From CAYJAD01 sp964369995 (GTDB taxonomy: Bacteria > Desulfobacterota > Desulfovibrionia > Desulfovibrionales > Desulfovibrionaceae): a stretch of DNA of 64,000 nucleotides. The position numbers were made by a program, and so were the translations under genes. The notes under the pieces were generated by a model, which saw only the letters and a program-made list of their open reading frames with translations, ran no database searches and had not been told where the DNA came from. Where the stretch lies: NCBI GenBank assembly GCA_964369995.1, contig CAYJHH010000001.1, forward strand, positions 26,720 to 90,719, read 5' to 3'. This document shows, one piece after another, positions 7,427-16,980 of the stretch. Numbering within the stretch: position 1 is the stretch's first letter; each line of letters opens with the position of its first letter.

Positions 7427-9053
7427 CGTCATTCTCCGTATGGTTTTGCTGATGCTCACTATCTTGATCATCAGCTTCATGGGTGGCGTGGTCAGTAGTG
7501 GCAGTCTTATCTTCTTTACTGGGCAGGTCAGCCATGCGCTTGGCTTCATCCATCATAATTTCTAAGCCTTCATCAAAGTCACCGCCACGCTCTTTCCACG
7601 CTTCGCCATAGGTCATAAGCTTATTATCCACCGCCGTAACAATGGCTGTAATTTCTTTCACAGGGTCTATGGAACCACGAGCAGGCCCCACCCAAGAAGC
7701 GGAGCACCAAAGTTTACGTGCTTCATAAAATCCCTTTTGGGCTGCCCTCGGTAACACTAAAAGATTACGCAGATAAGCTTCTTCCATGACCATCTCAAAA
7801 ATGGGTTGGCAATACATGCGTGCGTACCATTGGCGATAAAAAAGATACATCTTCCACGCTTCATTGAGCGCAGCACGTGCAGAAGAATAATTGGTCTTAG
7901 AAAAGTCTTTACTTAAAGACTCATAAGGAATGCCAAGAGAGGCAGACATGGCACGCATAATGATTTCCACAAAGGAAGCGAAGTTCGCCGATGGGCGCTT
8001 GCTCTCTAAAATTTCAGGCTTCTCACCTTGCGCCCCATACAGCATAGACCCCGGTTCAATGGGTAAATAATCAGAGCGTTCTTGTCCCGTAGTATCCAAA
8101 GTTCCCGCAGAAGGGCCTGCACCAGACATATCCGCAATGCCGGGATAAGCTGCCATACCAGTAGGTGGATGTTCTGTGGCAAAAAAGATAGGAAAGGCTG
8201 CGGCAATAACTTGGGCATACAACTCATAGTCCAGCGCATCGGCTAAATGCCTAAAAAGCCGTATGCCCGTGGCGAGAGGGGAAATACCACGCACTTGCTC
8301 ATCGGTATCATGTCTAAAAATATGGAATACGCCGGGTCTATGGCCAATACGAGCCGGCAAGTAGGCACACTGCGTAGAAGAAGGAGCAGACACTGAGGAG
8401 TTTAAAACAGCGCCTACTCCACCATCTTGCGGAAGGGCAATATAATACCCTTGGGCCCCGCCCTGAGAGGACATATGCACACCGTCATAGACCAGTGGGT
8501 CAGACACATAGTCTGCAGGTGTCACCAGTCTTTGCGGTGCAAGATTTTGTATACAGAGAGAAAAAGTACGACCTTGGTTTACACGCTCAGCCTCAGAAAG
8601 CATCACAGGCACATGCAGCATTTCACCAGTTTTGAGCAAAGTACGTAAGCCTAAATATTGCAAATCTGCAAAATGCAACTGGCTTGCATAGTGGGCTTCG
8701 CTTGTCCACTGCTTCCACACTCGCTCCATAGAACGGGCAAAAGCTCGGGACTCTTCTTTACTAATGCCCAAAAGCTCAGAAGCCGGCAAAGCTTGAGGCA
8801 CAAGCCCCGTACCCACGGCATTATTGGCAATGGCATCTATGCCAGAGCGAGCCGCCCAGTCATTGGCAAAAAGGTCTTCCGTGCGCCGCTGCATAACATG
8901 GCGCTCATACTGCTCTGCATGGCGATTATAAATTTGCGGCCCGTGATACCCGGCTAAAGAACCACGATGCGCTCCGGCATCACGGCTTGGCTGTGCCACA
9001 CGGCCACTACCCACAGCAAGTGCTTGTGTTCTTTTGCGTGCCACACCTTTCAT
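7419..9053 (-). CDS. Portal protein, lambda gpB family
   Basis: A 544-residue portal subunit that forms the dodecameric DNA entry channel. Typical landmarks are the N-terminal VAQPSRDAGAHRGSLAGYHG, the early segment DLFANDWAARSGIDAIANNAVG, the central VFHIFRHDTDEQVRGISPLA and the later IPYESLSKDFSKTNYSSARA, all conserved in lambda-type portals. The C-terminus is acidic and His/Gln-rich. It overlaps gpW by four bases upstream and the protease downstream. Length is close to lambda gpB (533). Confidence 0.9.
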   Translation of the reverse strand: MKGVARKRTQALAVGSGRVAQPSRDAGAHRGSLAGYHGPQIYNRHAEQYERHVMQRRTEDLFANDWAARSGIDAIANNAVGTGLVPQALPASELLGISKEESRAFARSMERVWKQWTSEAHYASQLHFADLQYLGLRTLLKTGEMLHVPVMLSEAERVNQGRTFSLCIQNLAPQRLVTPADYVSDPLVYDGVHMSSQGGAQGYYIALPQDGGVGAVLNSSVSAPSSTQCAYLPARIGHRPGVFHIFRHDTDEQVRGISPLATGIRLFRHLADALDYELYAQVIAAAFPIFFATEHPPTGMAAYPGIADMSGAGPSAGTLDTTGQERSDYLPIEPGSMLYGAQGEKPEILESKRPSANFASFVEIIMRAMSASLGIPYESLSKDFSKTNYSSARAALNEAWKMYLFYRQWYARMYCQPIFEMVMEEAYLRNLLVLPRAAQKGFYEARKLWCSASWVGPARGSIDPVKEITAIVTAVDNKLMTYGEAWKERGGDFDEGLEIMMDEAKRMADLPSKEDKTATTDHATHEADDQDSEHQQNHTENDDA

Positions 9054-9274
9054 CGTATCACCAAGGCTCTACGCATCTGCAAGGACGAACCATGCTCAAG
9101 AGCACGAAGCTCCCTGCCTAAATAATCTAACTGCTCACGAATTTGAGGGAGGTCTTGGCGTGTAAGACTACGCCCACCTATGGTGTATGATTTACCCATA
9201 GATGCAGCTTTATAGGCAGCCTTCCAATCGGCTAAAGATGAGTGGAGTTCTTCCTTTGTCCATATGTTAGTCAT
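9050..9274 (-). CDS. gpW-like head-tail joining protein
   Basis: A 74-residue protein from MTNIWTKEEL, the first ATG; a GTG six codons upstream is possible. The core DWKAAYKAASMGKSYTIGGR followed by SLTRQDLPQIREQLDYL matches the gpW family, two helices flanking a small hairpin. gpW stabilises packaged DNA and gives the binding site for the next connector. It overlaps the portal gene by four bases. Neither start has a strong ribosome binding site. Confidence 0.7.
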   Translation of the reverse strand: MTNIWTKEELHSSLADWKAAYKAASMGKSYTIGGRSLTRQDLPQIREQLDYLGRELRALEHGSSLQMRRALVIR

Positions 9275-9310
9275 AGAACTATCAATTAGCACAGAGGAAA
9301 AGCTTTGTCG

Positions 9311-9346
9311 TGGAACAGGTGGAATACATGGAACAGGTAGAATATG
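9311..9346. repeat. Two tandem 18-bp repeats upstream of the cargo gene
   Basis: TGGAACAGGTGGAATACA (9311-9328) is followed directly by TGGAACAGGTAGAATATG (9329-9346), and a third TGGA begins at 9347. They lie between the divergently read gpW gene and the DUF4238 cargo gene, so they could be operator or insertion-junction sequence. AT-rich DNA starts immediately after them. Confidence 0.6.
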
Positions 9347-9420
9347 TGGACAAAAAATTTATTTTTTTATATTCATTACTTTGTCATCGTTATTTAAGTT
9401 AGATTTCAGGAGTTTTCATA

Positions 9421-10458
9421 ATGAAGAAAAAAAATATTTGCCGCAAACAGCACTATATCCCGCAAATGTTATTAAGAGGATTTTCAAAAGTTAATACAAA
9501 AATTTCTGTACATAAAAAAGATTCGACTTACGAGACAAACATCAAAGATACTGCTGCAATGCGAGATTTTTACTCTCCTGCAGATGACATGTCGCTAGAC
9601 GATGTTCTTACTGATCATGAAGCATCATCTCTCCAAAAACATATGTCTACTTTACGAAAACTTCCTAACGACAGTGAAGTTTTTAAAAATATAGCTAGTG
9701 AAGTAATTCATTTTTTTAATATAAGAACAAAGTTTTTTAGAGATATTTTCAGCTCATTTGCAAAAGACACAGTAACATGTTTACAAGATAGCTTAACAAG
9801 AGAAGAATTTAAAAAACATACTAAATCCGGTGCAAGAGAAGCGGCTTTGCAAAATATTAGCGATTATTATGACAAAAACAAAGAAAAAATTCAAATAAAT
9901 AAAAAACTTTTCTTAAAAATAGCAACAAATTACTTTGATAAAAATCCTACTATCATTGAAAAATCTTTAGATCAGACTTATGATAATTTTAATTCAATAG
10001 TAGATCATACACTGTCTCAAATACCAAATATCGTAAAAGATGGACACACAAAAGGGCTTGCACAAGTTTATGAATCACGTAATATTCCAGAATTTTATTC
10101 ATCATTCACCTGGGTAATTAAAAAAGATACAAATTATAATTTTATACTACCTGATTGTATCGCAGTAGTAATAACAGAAGAAGGTTCTTCACCTGTTGGC
10201 TTTCAGAGCGAAGCTACGAGTTGTGTAATTTTATTTCCAATAGCAAAAGATATATTACTGGTAGGAAAAAAAGGAGATTTTAAAGTTGATATATCAAAAT
10301 TTAATCACTATGCCGCAGAAAATACCAGTGAGATATTTTTCTGTCACCCACAGTTCACCCCTCCAAATGATCTTCAAGAAATGATAGGAAATAAAATGTC
10401 TAAACTTACTTTCGATGAAGGCAAAAAAGCAGTTGAGAACTATCTCAAGAAAAAATAG
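9421..10458 (+). CDS. DUF4238 family protein, prophage cargo (moron)
   Basis: A 345-residue protein that begins KKKNICRKQHYIPQMLLRGF, the signature of DUF4238 proteins (the HYIPQ-x-LLRGF motif). Biochemical function is unknown to me. It is the only gene in the prophage read rightwards. It is visibly more AT- and Lys/Asn/Ile-rich than the phage genes on both sides, and it separates gpW from the packaging genes. AGGAG lies about 9 bases before the ATG, and its own terminator-like hairpin follows. This isolation is what one expects of a lysogenically expressed cargo gene acquired separately. A defence or lysogenic conversion role is inference only. Confidence 0.8.
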   Translation: MKKKNICRKQHYIPQMLLRGFSKVNTKISVHKKDSTYETNIKDTAAMRDFYSPADDMSLDDVLTDHEASSLQKHMSTLRKLPNDSEVFKNIASEVIHFFNIRTKFFRDIFSSFAKDTVTCLQDSLTREEFKKHTKSGAREAALQNISDYYDKNKEKIQINKKLFLKIATNYFDKNPTIIEKSLDQTYDNFNSIVDHTLSQIPNIVKDGHTKGLAQVYESRNIPEFYSSFTWVIKKDTNYNFILPDCIAVVITEEGSSPVGFQSEATSCVILFPIAKDILLVGKKGDFKVDISKFNHYAAENTSEIFFCHPQFTPPNDLQEMIGNKMSKLTFDEGKKAVENYLKKK

Positions 10459-10525
10459 TGATAAATATTATAAAATTATCTTAGATCTATCTCTAAAAAG
10501 ATTGGTACCTTTTGTTAAGTGAGCA

Positions 10526-10572
10526 AATGTATGAGCACCTAAGGTATAGTTTATCTTAGGCACTCATACATT
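10526..10572. terminator. Hairpin between convergent DUF4238 and HTH genes
   Basis: AATGTATGAGCACCTAAG (10526-10543) pairs with CTTAGGCACTCATACATT (10555-10572), 16 of 18 positions, around an 11-base loop. Genes end on both sides (10458 rightwards, 10578 leftwards), so it probably separates the two transcripts. The U-tract is poor. Confidence 0.6.
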
Positions 10573-10577
10573 GACAT

Positions 10578-10757
10578 CTAGTAAACATTTTTTTTCAAAT
10601 AATCCAAACATTCTGTACGACTATACCAACGGCAACGCTTACCAACACCATAAGCTTTTAAGTTCCCACTTTCCACCAGCTTATACAACATGGACTTACT
10701 GCAACCAAGCACCTCACAAGCTTGCTGCCAATTCAATCTGTCATGCAAATCCATCAT
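10578..10757 (-). CDS. Small helix-turn-helix protein, excisionase-like (HTH_17)
   Basis: A 59-residue DNA-binding protein (LNWQQACEVLGCSKSMLYKL then NLKAYGVGKRCRWYSRTECL), the winged-helix layout of MerR/excisionase-type HTH_17 proteins. I start it at the ATG at 10757 because GGGAGG precedes it and the terminase stop lies just upstream. It is the last gene of the packaging transcript before the reversed cargo gene. It could be a recombination directionality factor or a transcriptional regulator. Its place away from any integrase in view leaves this open. Confidence 0.65.
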   Translation of the reverse strand: MMDLHDRLNWQQACEVLGCSKSMLYKLVESGNLKAYGVGKRCRWYSRTECLDYLKKNVY

Positions 10758-10758
10758 A

Positions 10759-12783
10759 TTACCTCCCAAACCTATTTATGGAATTTCCTCGCAAAGCTTG
10801 CTGTTGCCTACGAGTATCTATTTTTTTCGTGTTTTGCTCTTGCCCCGTTGGCGTGGCAATCTTACGCACATCTAAAATATACGCCAAAGCAAGAGCCATC
10901 ACCTCACAATCCCAGTAGTGATTAGGGCGCCGTTTTGGGTTAATCCAATTTTGCTTTGCGTCATCCCATACTTCTACGCACATTTCCCTGGCATATTGCT
11001 CAAGCTCCCCTGCTCCATTGCTATGTAAATGAAAAGCCCCTGGATCATCAGGCATGATGCTAAGCTTATGCGACAAGTCAGACTTAAAGAACTTGGTATC
11101 GCAGCGCCATAGATTAAGCCCACCCGGTATTTTCACCTTATTACCCCGCACATCAGGGTAATATTCTTGCGGTGACGGCGTGTAAGGCTGCGTCATGGAA
11201 TGCACACCTTGCCAAGGGAAAGCCCTTCCACGATGTTTAATAGACCATGCATACACCGACTTGGTACGCCGTCCCATGGCGTCAATCATACAAGCACGCA
11301 CTTTATGCTCACGCCCATCAGCGTCTCGGTACACATTTTTCCAAAGCACTTCATTAAGCGCAGCGAAAGATGGTACAATGCCAGATTGCACAAGCCAGCT
11401 TTCCTCCATATCCCCAAAGCCAAAAGCACGAATCACATAACGAAAATGCCCTTTCTCTTCATTTTCTCCTTGCGTATCCACACCAGCAAGCAAACATGCC
11501 ACTCGTGGCAAGCCCTCACGCATACTTGGTACAGCGCCACGTGGCCTATCGTCACAAAGATAAAGAATAGCGTCTTCTGAGCGCAGCGCATATTCTTCTT
11601 GCCATGGCTCCGCACAATACTGGTTAGAAAATTCCTTCAAATCCTCAATGCGCCCGCTTTTTTTATGCTTTAAAAAAGAACCTGCCACCTCAGATAATGA
11701 CACGAAATACGAATACCAAGAGGGTAAATGAAAGCCGAGCTTCACGGAAGCATATTGGTGTAAGTGAGCAAAGAGCTCAAGACCACTCACACGCTCCACC
11801 CAAAAACCTGCACGAACAGCTAAATCTCTATCTGCGTCAGACCAATGCGCTTTACAATGAGCGCATTCATACCAAGCTAGCCTATCCGAAGCTACTTTCT
11901 CAGGATCATTTGCTTCATCTGGCCAGCCTATATTTACAAAAATCATTTGCTGCGCAGTGCCGCACTTTTGGCAAATGGCATGAAAATCAAAACGAGCATG
12001 AGCTTCTTCGGTGAACGCTCGCCAAATGGGGCCATCTTCCGTGGTAGGCGTAGACAGCTTGAAAATAAAACGCCGTGACTTCCATGTGGTGGTACGCTTT
12101 TCTGCCAAAGATTCAGAAGACGCTTCTTTTTTAGGATTCTGATATTTATCAAGCTCATCCAAAATCAGAATACGAATGGGCTTGTTGCCAAGACGTGATA
12201 CCGAGCCTGACCAACCAAGATAAATGGGCATATGCTTAAGGTTAATACGAATGCTTGAAGCATCATCTACAGAACCAGACATATAACCACGCAGCCTTGG
12301 AGAATCCTGTATCATGGGCAAAATTCTATCCTTGGAGTTTTCCTTGGCTGTAAGTTCATCAGGAAAAACCACCATGGCAGGCCCTGGTGACATCTCAATC
12401 ATTTGCCCAAGAATATTAAGGCCGGCTTCAGATCCACCAGTTTGCGGTGTTTTACAAAGTATCACCACCTGCACACCGGGAAACCTTGCCGCATCCATAA
12501 TCCCCGTAAGATAAGGCGTAAATAAATTTTGCCATCTACCGGGTAAAGACGACATGCGCACCACACGCCTTTTCTCTGCCCACACTGAAGGCGTGAGGTA
12601 CTTTTGCCTGCGCAGCACCACTCGTTCAGGCGCAGAAAAGCTAAAACTATACCCTAACCCTAAAGCTCGGCGCATAGTTTGTGGCAGCCAAGCGAGCACA
12701 TCCTTTACCACAATGCGCTCGCTTTTTTCCCCCTTATTTTGTGTCAGAATCGACACTGTCGTCATGGTCTTCAAGACTTGCAT
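10759..12783 (-). CDS. Terminase large subunit, lambda gpA family
   Basis: The packaging ATPase/nuclease of the prophage. The N-terminal ATPase domain includes VVILCKTPQTGGSEAGLN (the adenine/Walker A-like region of gpA) and IRILILDELDKY (Walker B). The central CxxC...CxxC (AICQKCGTAQ, WYECAHCKAHW) is the conserved gpA zinc-like motif. The C-terminal nuclease part holds RVACLLAGVDTQGE and the final NPKRRPNHYWDCEVMALA. Length 674 aa is typical. The start overlaps the small subunit gene; a start at MTTVSIL (12765) is about as likely. Confidence 0.9.
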   Translation of the reverse strand: MQVLKTMTTVSILTQNKGEKSERIVVKDVLAWLPQTMRRALGLGYSFSFSAPERVVLRRQKYLTPSVWAEKRRVVRMSSLPGRWQNLFTPYLTGIMDAARFPGVQVVILCKTPQTGGSEAGLNILGQMIEMSPGPAMVVFPDELTAKENSKDRILPMIQDSPRLRGYMSGSVDDASSIRINLKHMPIYLGWSGSVSRLGNKPIRILILDELDKYQNPKKEASSESLAEKRTTTWKSRRFIFKLSTPTTEDGPIWRAFTEEAHARFDFHAICQKCGTAQQMIFVNIGWPDEANDPEKVASDRLAWYECAHCKAHWSDADRDLAVRAGFWVERVSGLELFAHLHQYASVKLGFHLPSWYSYFVSLSEVAGSFLKHKKSGRIEDLKEFSNQYCAEPWQEEYALRSEDAILYLCDDRPRGAVPSMREGLPRVACLLAGVDTQGENEEKGHFRYVIRAFGFGDMEESWLVQSGIVPSFAALNEVLWKNVYRDADGREHKVRACMIDAMGRRTKSVYAWSIKHRGRAFPWQGVHSMTQPYTPSPQEYYPDVRGNKVKIPGGLNLWRCDTKFFKSDLSHKLSIMPDDPGAFHLHSNGAGELEQYAREMCVEVWDDAKQNWINPKRRPNHYWDCEVMALALAYILDVRKIATPTGQEQNTKKIDTRRQQQALRGNSINRFGR

Positions 12784-13513
12784 CTAAAGTCACCTCAATT
12801 TCCATGGGCTGTGCATATCGGTTGCAACAATCATCCACAACACTATCTGCAATACCCAAAAAATGATGCGCAAGCTTTGGCTCTCCGCCCACAGCCTGTA
12901 TAAACTCCAGCGCTCTAGCTTCCATGGCAGTTTTTAATGCTGCGTTAAAAGCTACAGCTCGTGCCGCCAACTCCTGATCCACAATGTCACGAGCTATGAG
13001 CTTGCCCTCTGCCACCGCCACTGCCAATTCTTTGCGCCGTGCGTCAGCTTCTTTGATACGAATATCCGCTTCATCTTTACGCCGCTGCGCATCCCATACT
13101 TCTCGGGTCACATGCTCAGGCGTTTCCACCATAGGGAGCGTGGTGGCATATTTATCCACCTCACGCCTATTAAAACCGCCCGCCTTATCACGCCTGAGCA
13201 AACCTTTTTTTATATCTTGATACAGCTTTGCTTGCTTTACCTTGCGCCCAAGTTCGTTTTGAATATATAAAAGTACATCTTTAACACCTTTTAAATTGCT
13301 TTGTATAACCTCTGTAGTCATTTCTGCGTCCTCCAGCATCTTTGAGACACGCTGGAGCGCTGCAAGATTTGCGTTGGACGGCTCCTCAGAAACAGCTTTT
13401 TTTGCCATTTCCTTAGCCTTTATCAAAACAGGAATATCCGTACCCTTGCTTTGTTTGAGCAAGGCATCAATCATTGCAGCACGTCCGGTGCCATTATTGT
13501 CTTGATTGTTCAC
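12734..13513 (-). CDS. Probable terminase small subunit
   Basis: A 259-residue, strongly charged helical protein overlapping the large terminase gene, the position of small terminase subunits that recognise packaging sites. The N-terminal half is Lys-rich (KAKEMAKKAVSEEPSNANLA), followed by a coiled-coil-like stretch (EADIRIKEADARRKELAVAV). The tail is very acidic (LEDHDDSVDSDTK), a common way to bind the large subunit. GLLRRDKAGGFNRREVDKYA could be the HTH-type DNA reader. No close family is recognised; the call is from position. Confidence 0.6.
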   Translation of the reverse strand: MNNQDNNGTGRAAMIDALLKQSKGTDIPVLIKAKEMAKKAVSEEPSNANLAALQRVSKMLEDAEMTTEVIQSNLKGVKDVLLYIQNELGRKVKQAKLYQDIKKGLLRRDKAGGFNRREVDKYATTLPMVETPEHVTREVWDAQRRKDEADIRIKEADARRKELAVAVAEGKLIARDIVDQELAARAVAFNAALKTAMEARALEFIQAVGGEPKLAHHFLGIADSVVDDCCNRYAQPMEIEVTLDASLEDHDDSVDSDTK

Positions 13514-13631
13514 GGTATCTCCTACTTCACTTGAAATTTACTACACATAGGGCCTCTCTTGACTAAATATTGCAACAGAAGCTATTCTCCAACTTGGTTC
13601 TGGGGTTGAGGAACAGCTCAGCCACTACCAA

Positions 13632-13655
13632 GGGGCGGTATGCCAGTACCGCCCC
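13632..13655. terminator. GC-rich hairpin with T-rich flank
   Basis: GGGGCGGTA (13632-13640) and TACCGCCCC (13647-13655) form a 9-bp stem with a six-base loop, followed on the plus strand by GCTTTTATTT. It lies in a 146-bp gap between a phage gene ending at 13660 and the terminase genes. The T-rich side suits rightward rather than leftward transcription, so it may instead pause or attenuate the leftward phage transcript. Confidence 0.5.
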
Positions 13656-13659
13656 GCTT

Positions 13660-14106
13660 TTATTTCTTGCGCATTATCACATCATCACAGGGAACAAACA
13701 CCACTCCTTTTTTTATGAGAAACACTGCTATATGCCACCGACCATCGCTTGCAAGAATGGGCGGGGAAGATGTCCACGTGCCTTCATAGCGTGGGAATCC
13801 ATAGACATCATCCCCCACATACACGCTGACTCGCATCTTATCTTGCAGCTCCGGCCTGGCAATGGCGGCAACGTCATCCTCAAGAGCCATATTTGCAATA
13901 AGACTTGCAAGGCCAATTTTATCAAACAACTGAAAGTTACCCTCTGCATCCATAAGCCAGCGTCTTGCCATACGAACTCTATACAAACCCTCACCACCGC
14001 CAAACAAGCTTGCTTTTGCAATCTCAAAGCGCACTCTTTTAGCGCCCATTCTGACACTAAAAGAGCCGCAAAAAATGCGCTTATTTGTGTCACTTTTGGC
14101 ACTCAT
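13660..14106 (-). CDS. Phage protein of unknown function
   Basis: A 148-residue soluble protein (SAKSDTNKRIFCGSFSVRMG ... WHIAVFLIKKGVVFVPCDD). No family recognised. It is beta-rich and ends in a basic tail. Its ATG overlaps the stop of the methyltransferase gene by four bases (ATGA), so it is translationally coupled to replication/modification genes. It is separated from terminase by a hairpin-bearing gap, so it is probably the last gene of the early module. Confidence 0.6.
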   Translation of the reverse strand: MSAKSDTNKRIFCGSFSVRMGAKRVRFEIAKASLFGGGEGLYRVRMARRWLMDAEGNFQLFDKIGLASLIANMALEDDVAAIARPELQDKMRVSVYVGDDVYGFPRYEGTWTSSPPILASDGRWHIAVFLIKKGVVFVPCDDVIMRKK

Positions 14107-15440
14107 ACAAGTAAACTCTCAAGCGTTGCACCGTCATGCTCACGCTTTGCTTCCATGCCGGTAAAATCTTGCCAGCGGCGAATGATTACCTCAGCAAACT
14201 TGGGGTCAAGCTCCATGGTGCAGCATTTGCGCCCCATAATTTCACAAGCCATAAGCGTAGAACCGGAACCACCAAAAGGATCAAGTACAAGGCCACGTGC
14301 AGGGCTTGAGTTGGCAAGCATTTTTTGTATGAGCTCCACCGGCTTGGTGGTGGGATGCAAGTCAGAACGTACAGGACGTGGCACGCTGATGACAGTGCCG
14401 GGCAATTCCTGCAACGTCACTTCACCTTCCAAACGGTACAGCTTACCATCCAAGAGCAGCTGCCATGCGCCGTCCTCCAGAGGAACAAATGCTTGAAGGC
14501 CGTAATCACGTATGGTCTTTTGCTTACGATTGCCATACCATTTATGCGCAGCGCCGGTCTTCCAACCATAAAGAATAGGCTCATGCTGATGATGATAATC
14601 ACCACGCCCAAGCACAGCCGACTGCTTACGCCAAATAAGGCATGCCGCAAGCTTTAAACCAGCTCCCACAAAAGCCCGGCGAAATGCCATACCATCACCA
14701 GCTTCAGAGTGAGCCACATAAATGGCACCGCCAGCTCGTAAAACCTCAACCATAACTTTATGGGCAGAGGTTAAAAAAAGGTCAAATTTCTCTTTAGTCA
14801 TTTTGTCGTTTTTGATTTTTCCAGCTTTCCCTGCGTAGTCCACATTATACGGCGGGTCAGTCCATACCATATCAGCTTCATGGCCTTGCATAAGCCGGCG
14901 CATATCTGCAGCACTGGTGGAATCACCGCACAGCAGCCGATGATTTCCTAAAAGCCAAATCTCCCCATCACGCACAAGAGGGCTCACTGGAACGTCAGGA
15001 ATAGCATCAGGGTCTTTGCCTTCTTGCACTTCAAGCTGCAAAAGAAAATCGTCAATCTCACCTTGGTCAAAGCCCGTTAAGCTCAAATCAAAGTCAGCAT
15101 TCAAAAGCAACTGCATTTCATGCATAAGTGCATCTTCATCCCATTCTGCCCATGTGGCAGAACGATTAATAAGAATACGCAAGGAGCGAACTTGTTCTGG
15201 AGTCAAATCATCAATGGGAATAACCGGTATCGTTGCAATACCACTGGCCAGTGCAGCCTTAAGTCGTAAATGCCCATCAATGAGTGAGCCATCAGATTTG
15301 GCAAGTACAGGTGTAACAAAACCCACTTCGCTGAGTACATGCACCATCTTGCCCACAGCGTGGTCATTTTTACGTGGGTTATTTTCATAAGGCACAAGGC
15401 GTTCTATATCCCAATACTCAATACGTAATTCTCTCATCAC
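14103..15440 (-). CDS. ParB-like/DNA methyltransferase fusion
   Basis: A 445-residue fusion. Residues 1 to about 120 are a ParB/Srx-type domain (VPYENNPRKNDHAVGKMVHV then GHLRLKAALASGI). The rest is an adenine or N4-cytosine methyltransferase with the catalytic DPPY motif (ADMVWTDPPYNVDYAG) before the SAM-binding motif (VLDPFGGSGSTLMACEIM), the beta-class order. Such ParB-MTase fusions are common in prophages and probably protect phage DNA from restriction. It overlaps the primase gene by four bases. The target sequence cannot be read from the gene. Confidence 0.85.
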   Translation of the reverse strand: MMRELRIEYWDIERLVPYENNPRKNDHAVGKMVHVLSEVGFVTPVLAKSDGSLIDGHLRLKAALASGIATIPVIPIDDLTPEQVRSLRILINRSATWAEWDEDALMHEMQLLLNADFDLSLTGFDQGEIDDFLLQLEVQEGKDPDAIPDVPVSPLVRDGEIWLLGNHRLLCGDSTSAADMRRLMQGHEADMVWTDPPYNVDYAGKAGKIKNDKMTKEKFDLFLTSAHKVMVEVLRAGGAIYVAHSEAGDGMAFRRAFVGAGLKLAACLIWRKQSAVLGRGDYHHQHEPILYGWKTGAAHKWYGNRKQKTIRDYGLQAFVPLEDGAWQLLLDGKLYRLEGEVTLQELPGTVISVPRPVRSDLHPTTKPVELIQKMLANSSPARGLVLDPFGGSGSTLMACEIMGRKCCTMELDPKFAEVIIRRWQDFTGMEAKREHDGATLESLLV

Positions 15441-16972
15441 TCATCCCTACCGAACACAAACAAAAAATTGTCTGCGGTTAAAAAAGTATCCACATGGCTA
15501 AAAACCCAGTCCCTTACATGTGCAGAACGAGCTTGAAAGCGTAAAAATACTGACCATTTTTTTTGATTTTTACTTTTCCAAGCCTCATCTGCATTCCATT
15601 CAAAGCCAATAACACTCCCCCCAGCATCATGAAAACATTGAAAATAAATAGGCTTTCCTTGCCATAACTTAGCTAAAATGCGCACATCTCTCGGTATATC
15701 TTCATAAGTAAAATACAAGGGCAGGCGAATTTCTTTTCCCTTTACCCCAAAGCAGCACTTACCAAGTTTTTTAGCTCCCAAATCCCCACTTTTTTTACCT
15801 TCATAAATTGTTGCCTCAGGCATAGCTAAAAAAATCCACTGTGCTATATCCACCCCAAGCGAGTAAGCTTCGCCCGGATCCTTTCCTTTAGGCACTGGCC
15901 ATAGTTTTGCCTGTGAATATTGCTCGCTCCACCACTTCCAATGCTTGGCAGTATGAAACTCACCTTGTGCGTTTTGCTCAAAATCAATGGCGAACAAAAT
16001 ACGTGCTGCCCTTGTAAGAAATTCATGCGCTCGCTTATCAGGCTTGCCCGATACAGTGAGAATGCTCACAACACCTACACGCCCACCACACGCATGATGC
16101 ACAAGCATGGCGTCTAACTCTGCCTCCACCACCACCCACGTGGCCAAATCTAAAGACACGCCGTGCGGGAATAAAATCATGGGCGCAGAGTACGGAGCGG
16201 TCTCTTGAGGGATAAGTTGAAACTTTGGATCTTTAGGATTCGTGCGATCAATGTCTGCATCACGGCGGCGAATGCGAATACGCAAAGCTTTCCTTGGGTG
16301 GCTGTCCCCCCAACAAGGAATGGTAATTCCACGAGGGATGCGCAGGGCTCGAACTGTCTTACCGTCAGTTTTAGTACGAAGGCTCAGTCCAAAAGATGTA
16401 CGCTGCCTGAAGATGCAAGTGCCGGTTTTATCTTCGCCCTCGATGTAGCCAAGGCCATAACGTACTACAGCTTCCATAGGCAGCCCACGTTTAGCAAGGT
16501 AGGTCATGATATTGCGCTCATCGAGCAAACGAGTATGGGCTTCCTGTGCAAGTTTTGTGGCTTGTTGAACCCACACATCGGCAGGCGCTGCATAAGCCGC
16601 AGGTACCCACGCTGTAGCCCGCTGCTTGGGTAACTGGCGCATGGGACGATAAGCACGTCTTGCACCATTTTCTTGCTTTTCCAAAGCTATACCAAGCTCT
16701 GTACAAGCTTCAGTAAAGGATAATCCCAAATGCACCGTGCAAAAATCAAGAATATCTCCACCATTATCACAATGGCGTGGGCATGACCAAGTACCACGAA
16801 GGCCATTTTTACGTGCAAGAGCACCGCCGTCCTGCTCAGGGAAGATGATAAACCGATCAGTTCCGCCGCACTTGGGGCAAGGAGAATGCCACTCACCGCC
16901 CTTAATGGCGCTAGCTTTTTTAATACTATCACCCGCCACGCAACGACGTAAAAGGTCAAGAATGCTAGCCAT
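15437..16972 (-). CDS. Phage DNA primase (zinc-binding plus Toprim-like)
   Basis: A 511-residue primase. The N-terminal zinc-binding domain (HSPCPKCGGTDRFIIFP, then WSCPRHCDNGGDILDF) is the CHC2/P4-type zinc ribbon. The central portion is a Toprim-like catalytic region (TWVVVEAELDAMLVHHACGG and ARILFAIDFEQNAQGE). It would lay RNA primers for the helicase encoded upstream. I start it at MASILDLL (16972) because GGGAGG lies seven bases before it; an earlier ATG at 17014 has no such site. That ribosome binding site overlaps one of the origin repeats. Confidence 0.85.
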   Translation of the reverse strand: MASILDLLRRCVAGDSIKKASAIKGGEWHSPCPKCGGTDRFIIFPEQDGGALARKNGLRGTWSCPRHCDNGGDILDFCTVHLGLSFTEACTELGIALEKQENGARRAYRPMRQLPKQRATAWVPAAYAAPADVWVQQATKLAQEAHTRLLDERNIMTYLAKRGLPMEAVVRYGLGYIEGEDKTGTCIFRQRTSFGLSLRTKTDGKTVRALRIPRGITIPCWGDSHPRKALRIRIRRRDADIDRTNPKDPKFQLIPQETAPYSAPMILFPHGVSLDLATWVVVEAELDAMLVHHACGGRVGVVSILTVSGKPDKRAHEFLTRAARILFAIDFEQNAQGEFHTAKHWKWWSEQYSQAKLWPVPKGKDPGEAYSLGVDIAQWIFLAMPEATIYEGKKSGDLGAKKLGKCCFGVKGKEIRLPLYFTYEDIPRDVRILAKLWQGKPIYFQCFHDAGGSVIGFEWNADEAWKSKNQKKWSVFLRFQARSAHVRDWVFSHVDTFLTADNFLFVFGRDE

Positions 16973-16980
16973 GGGTAATC

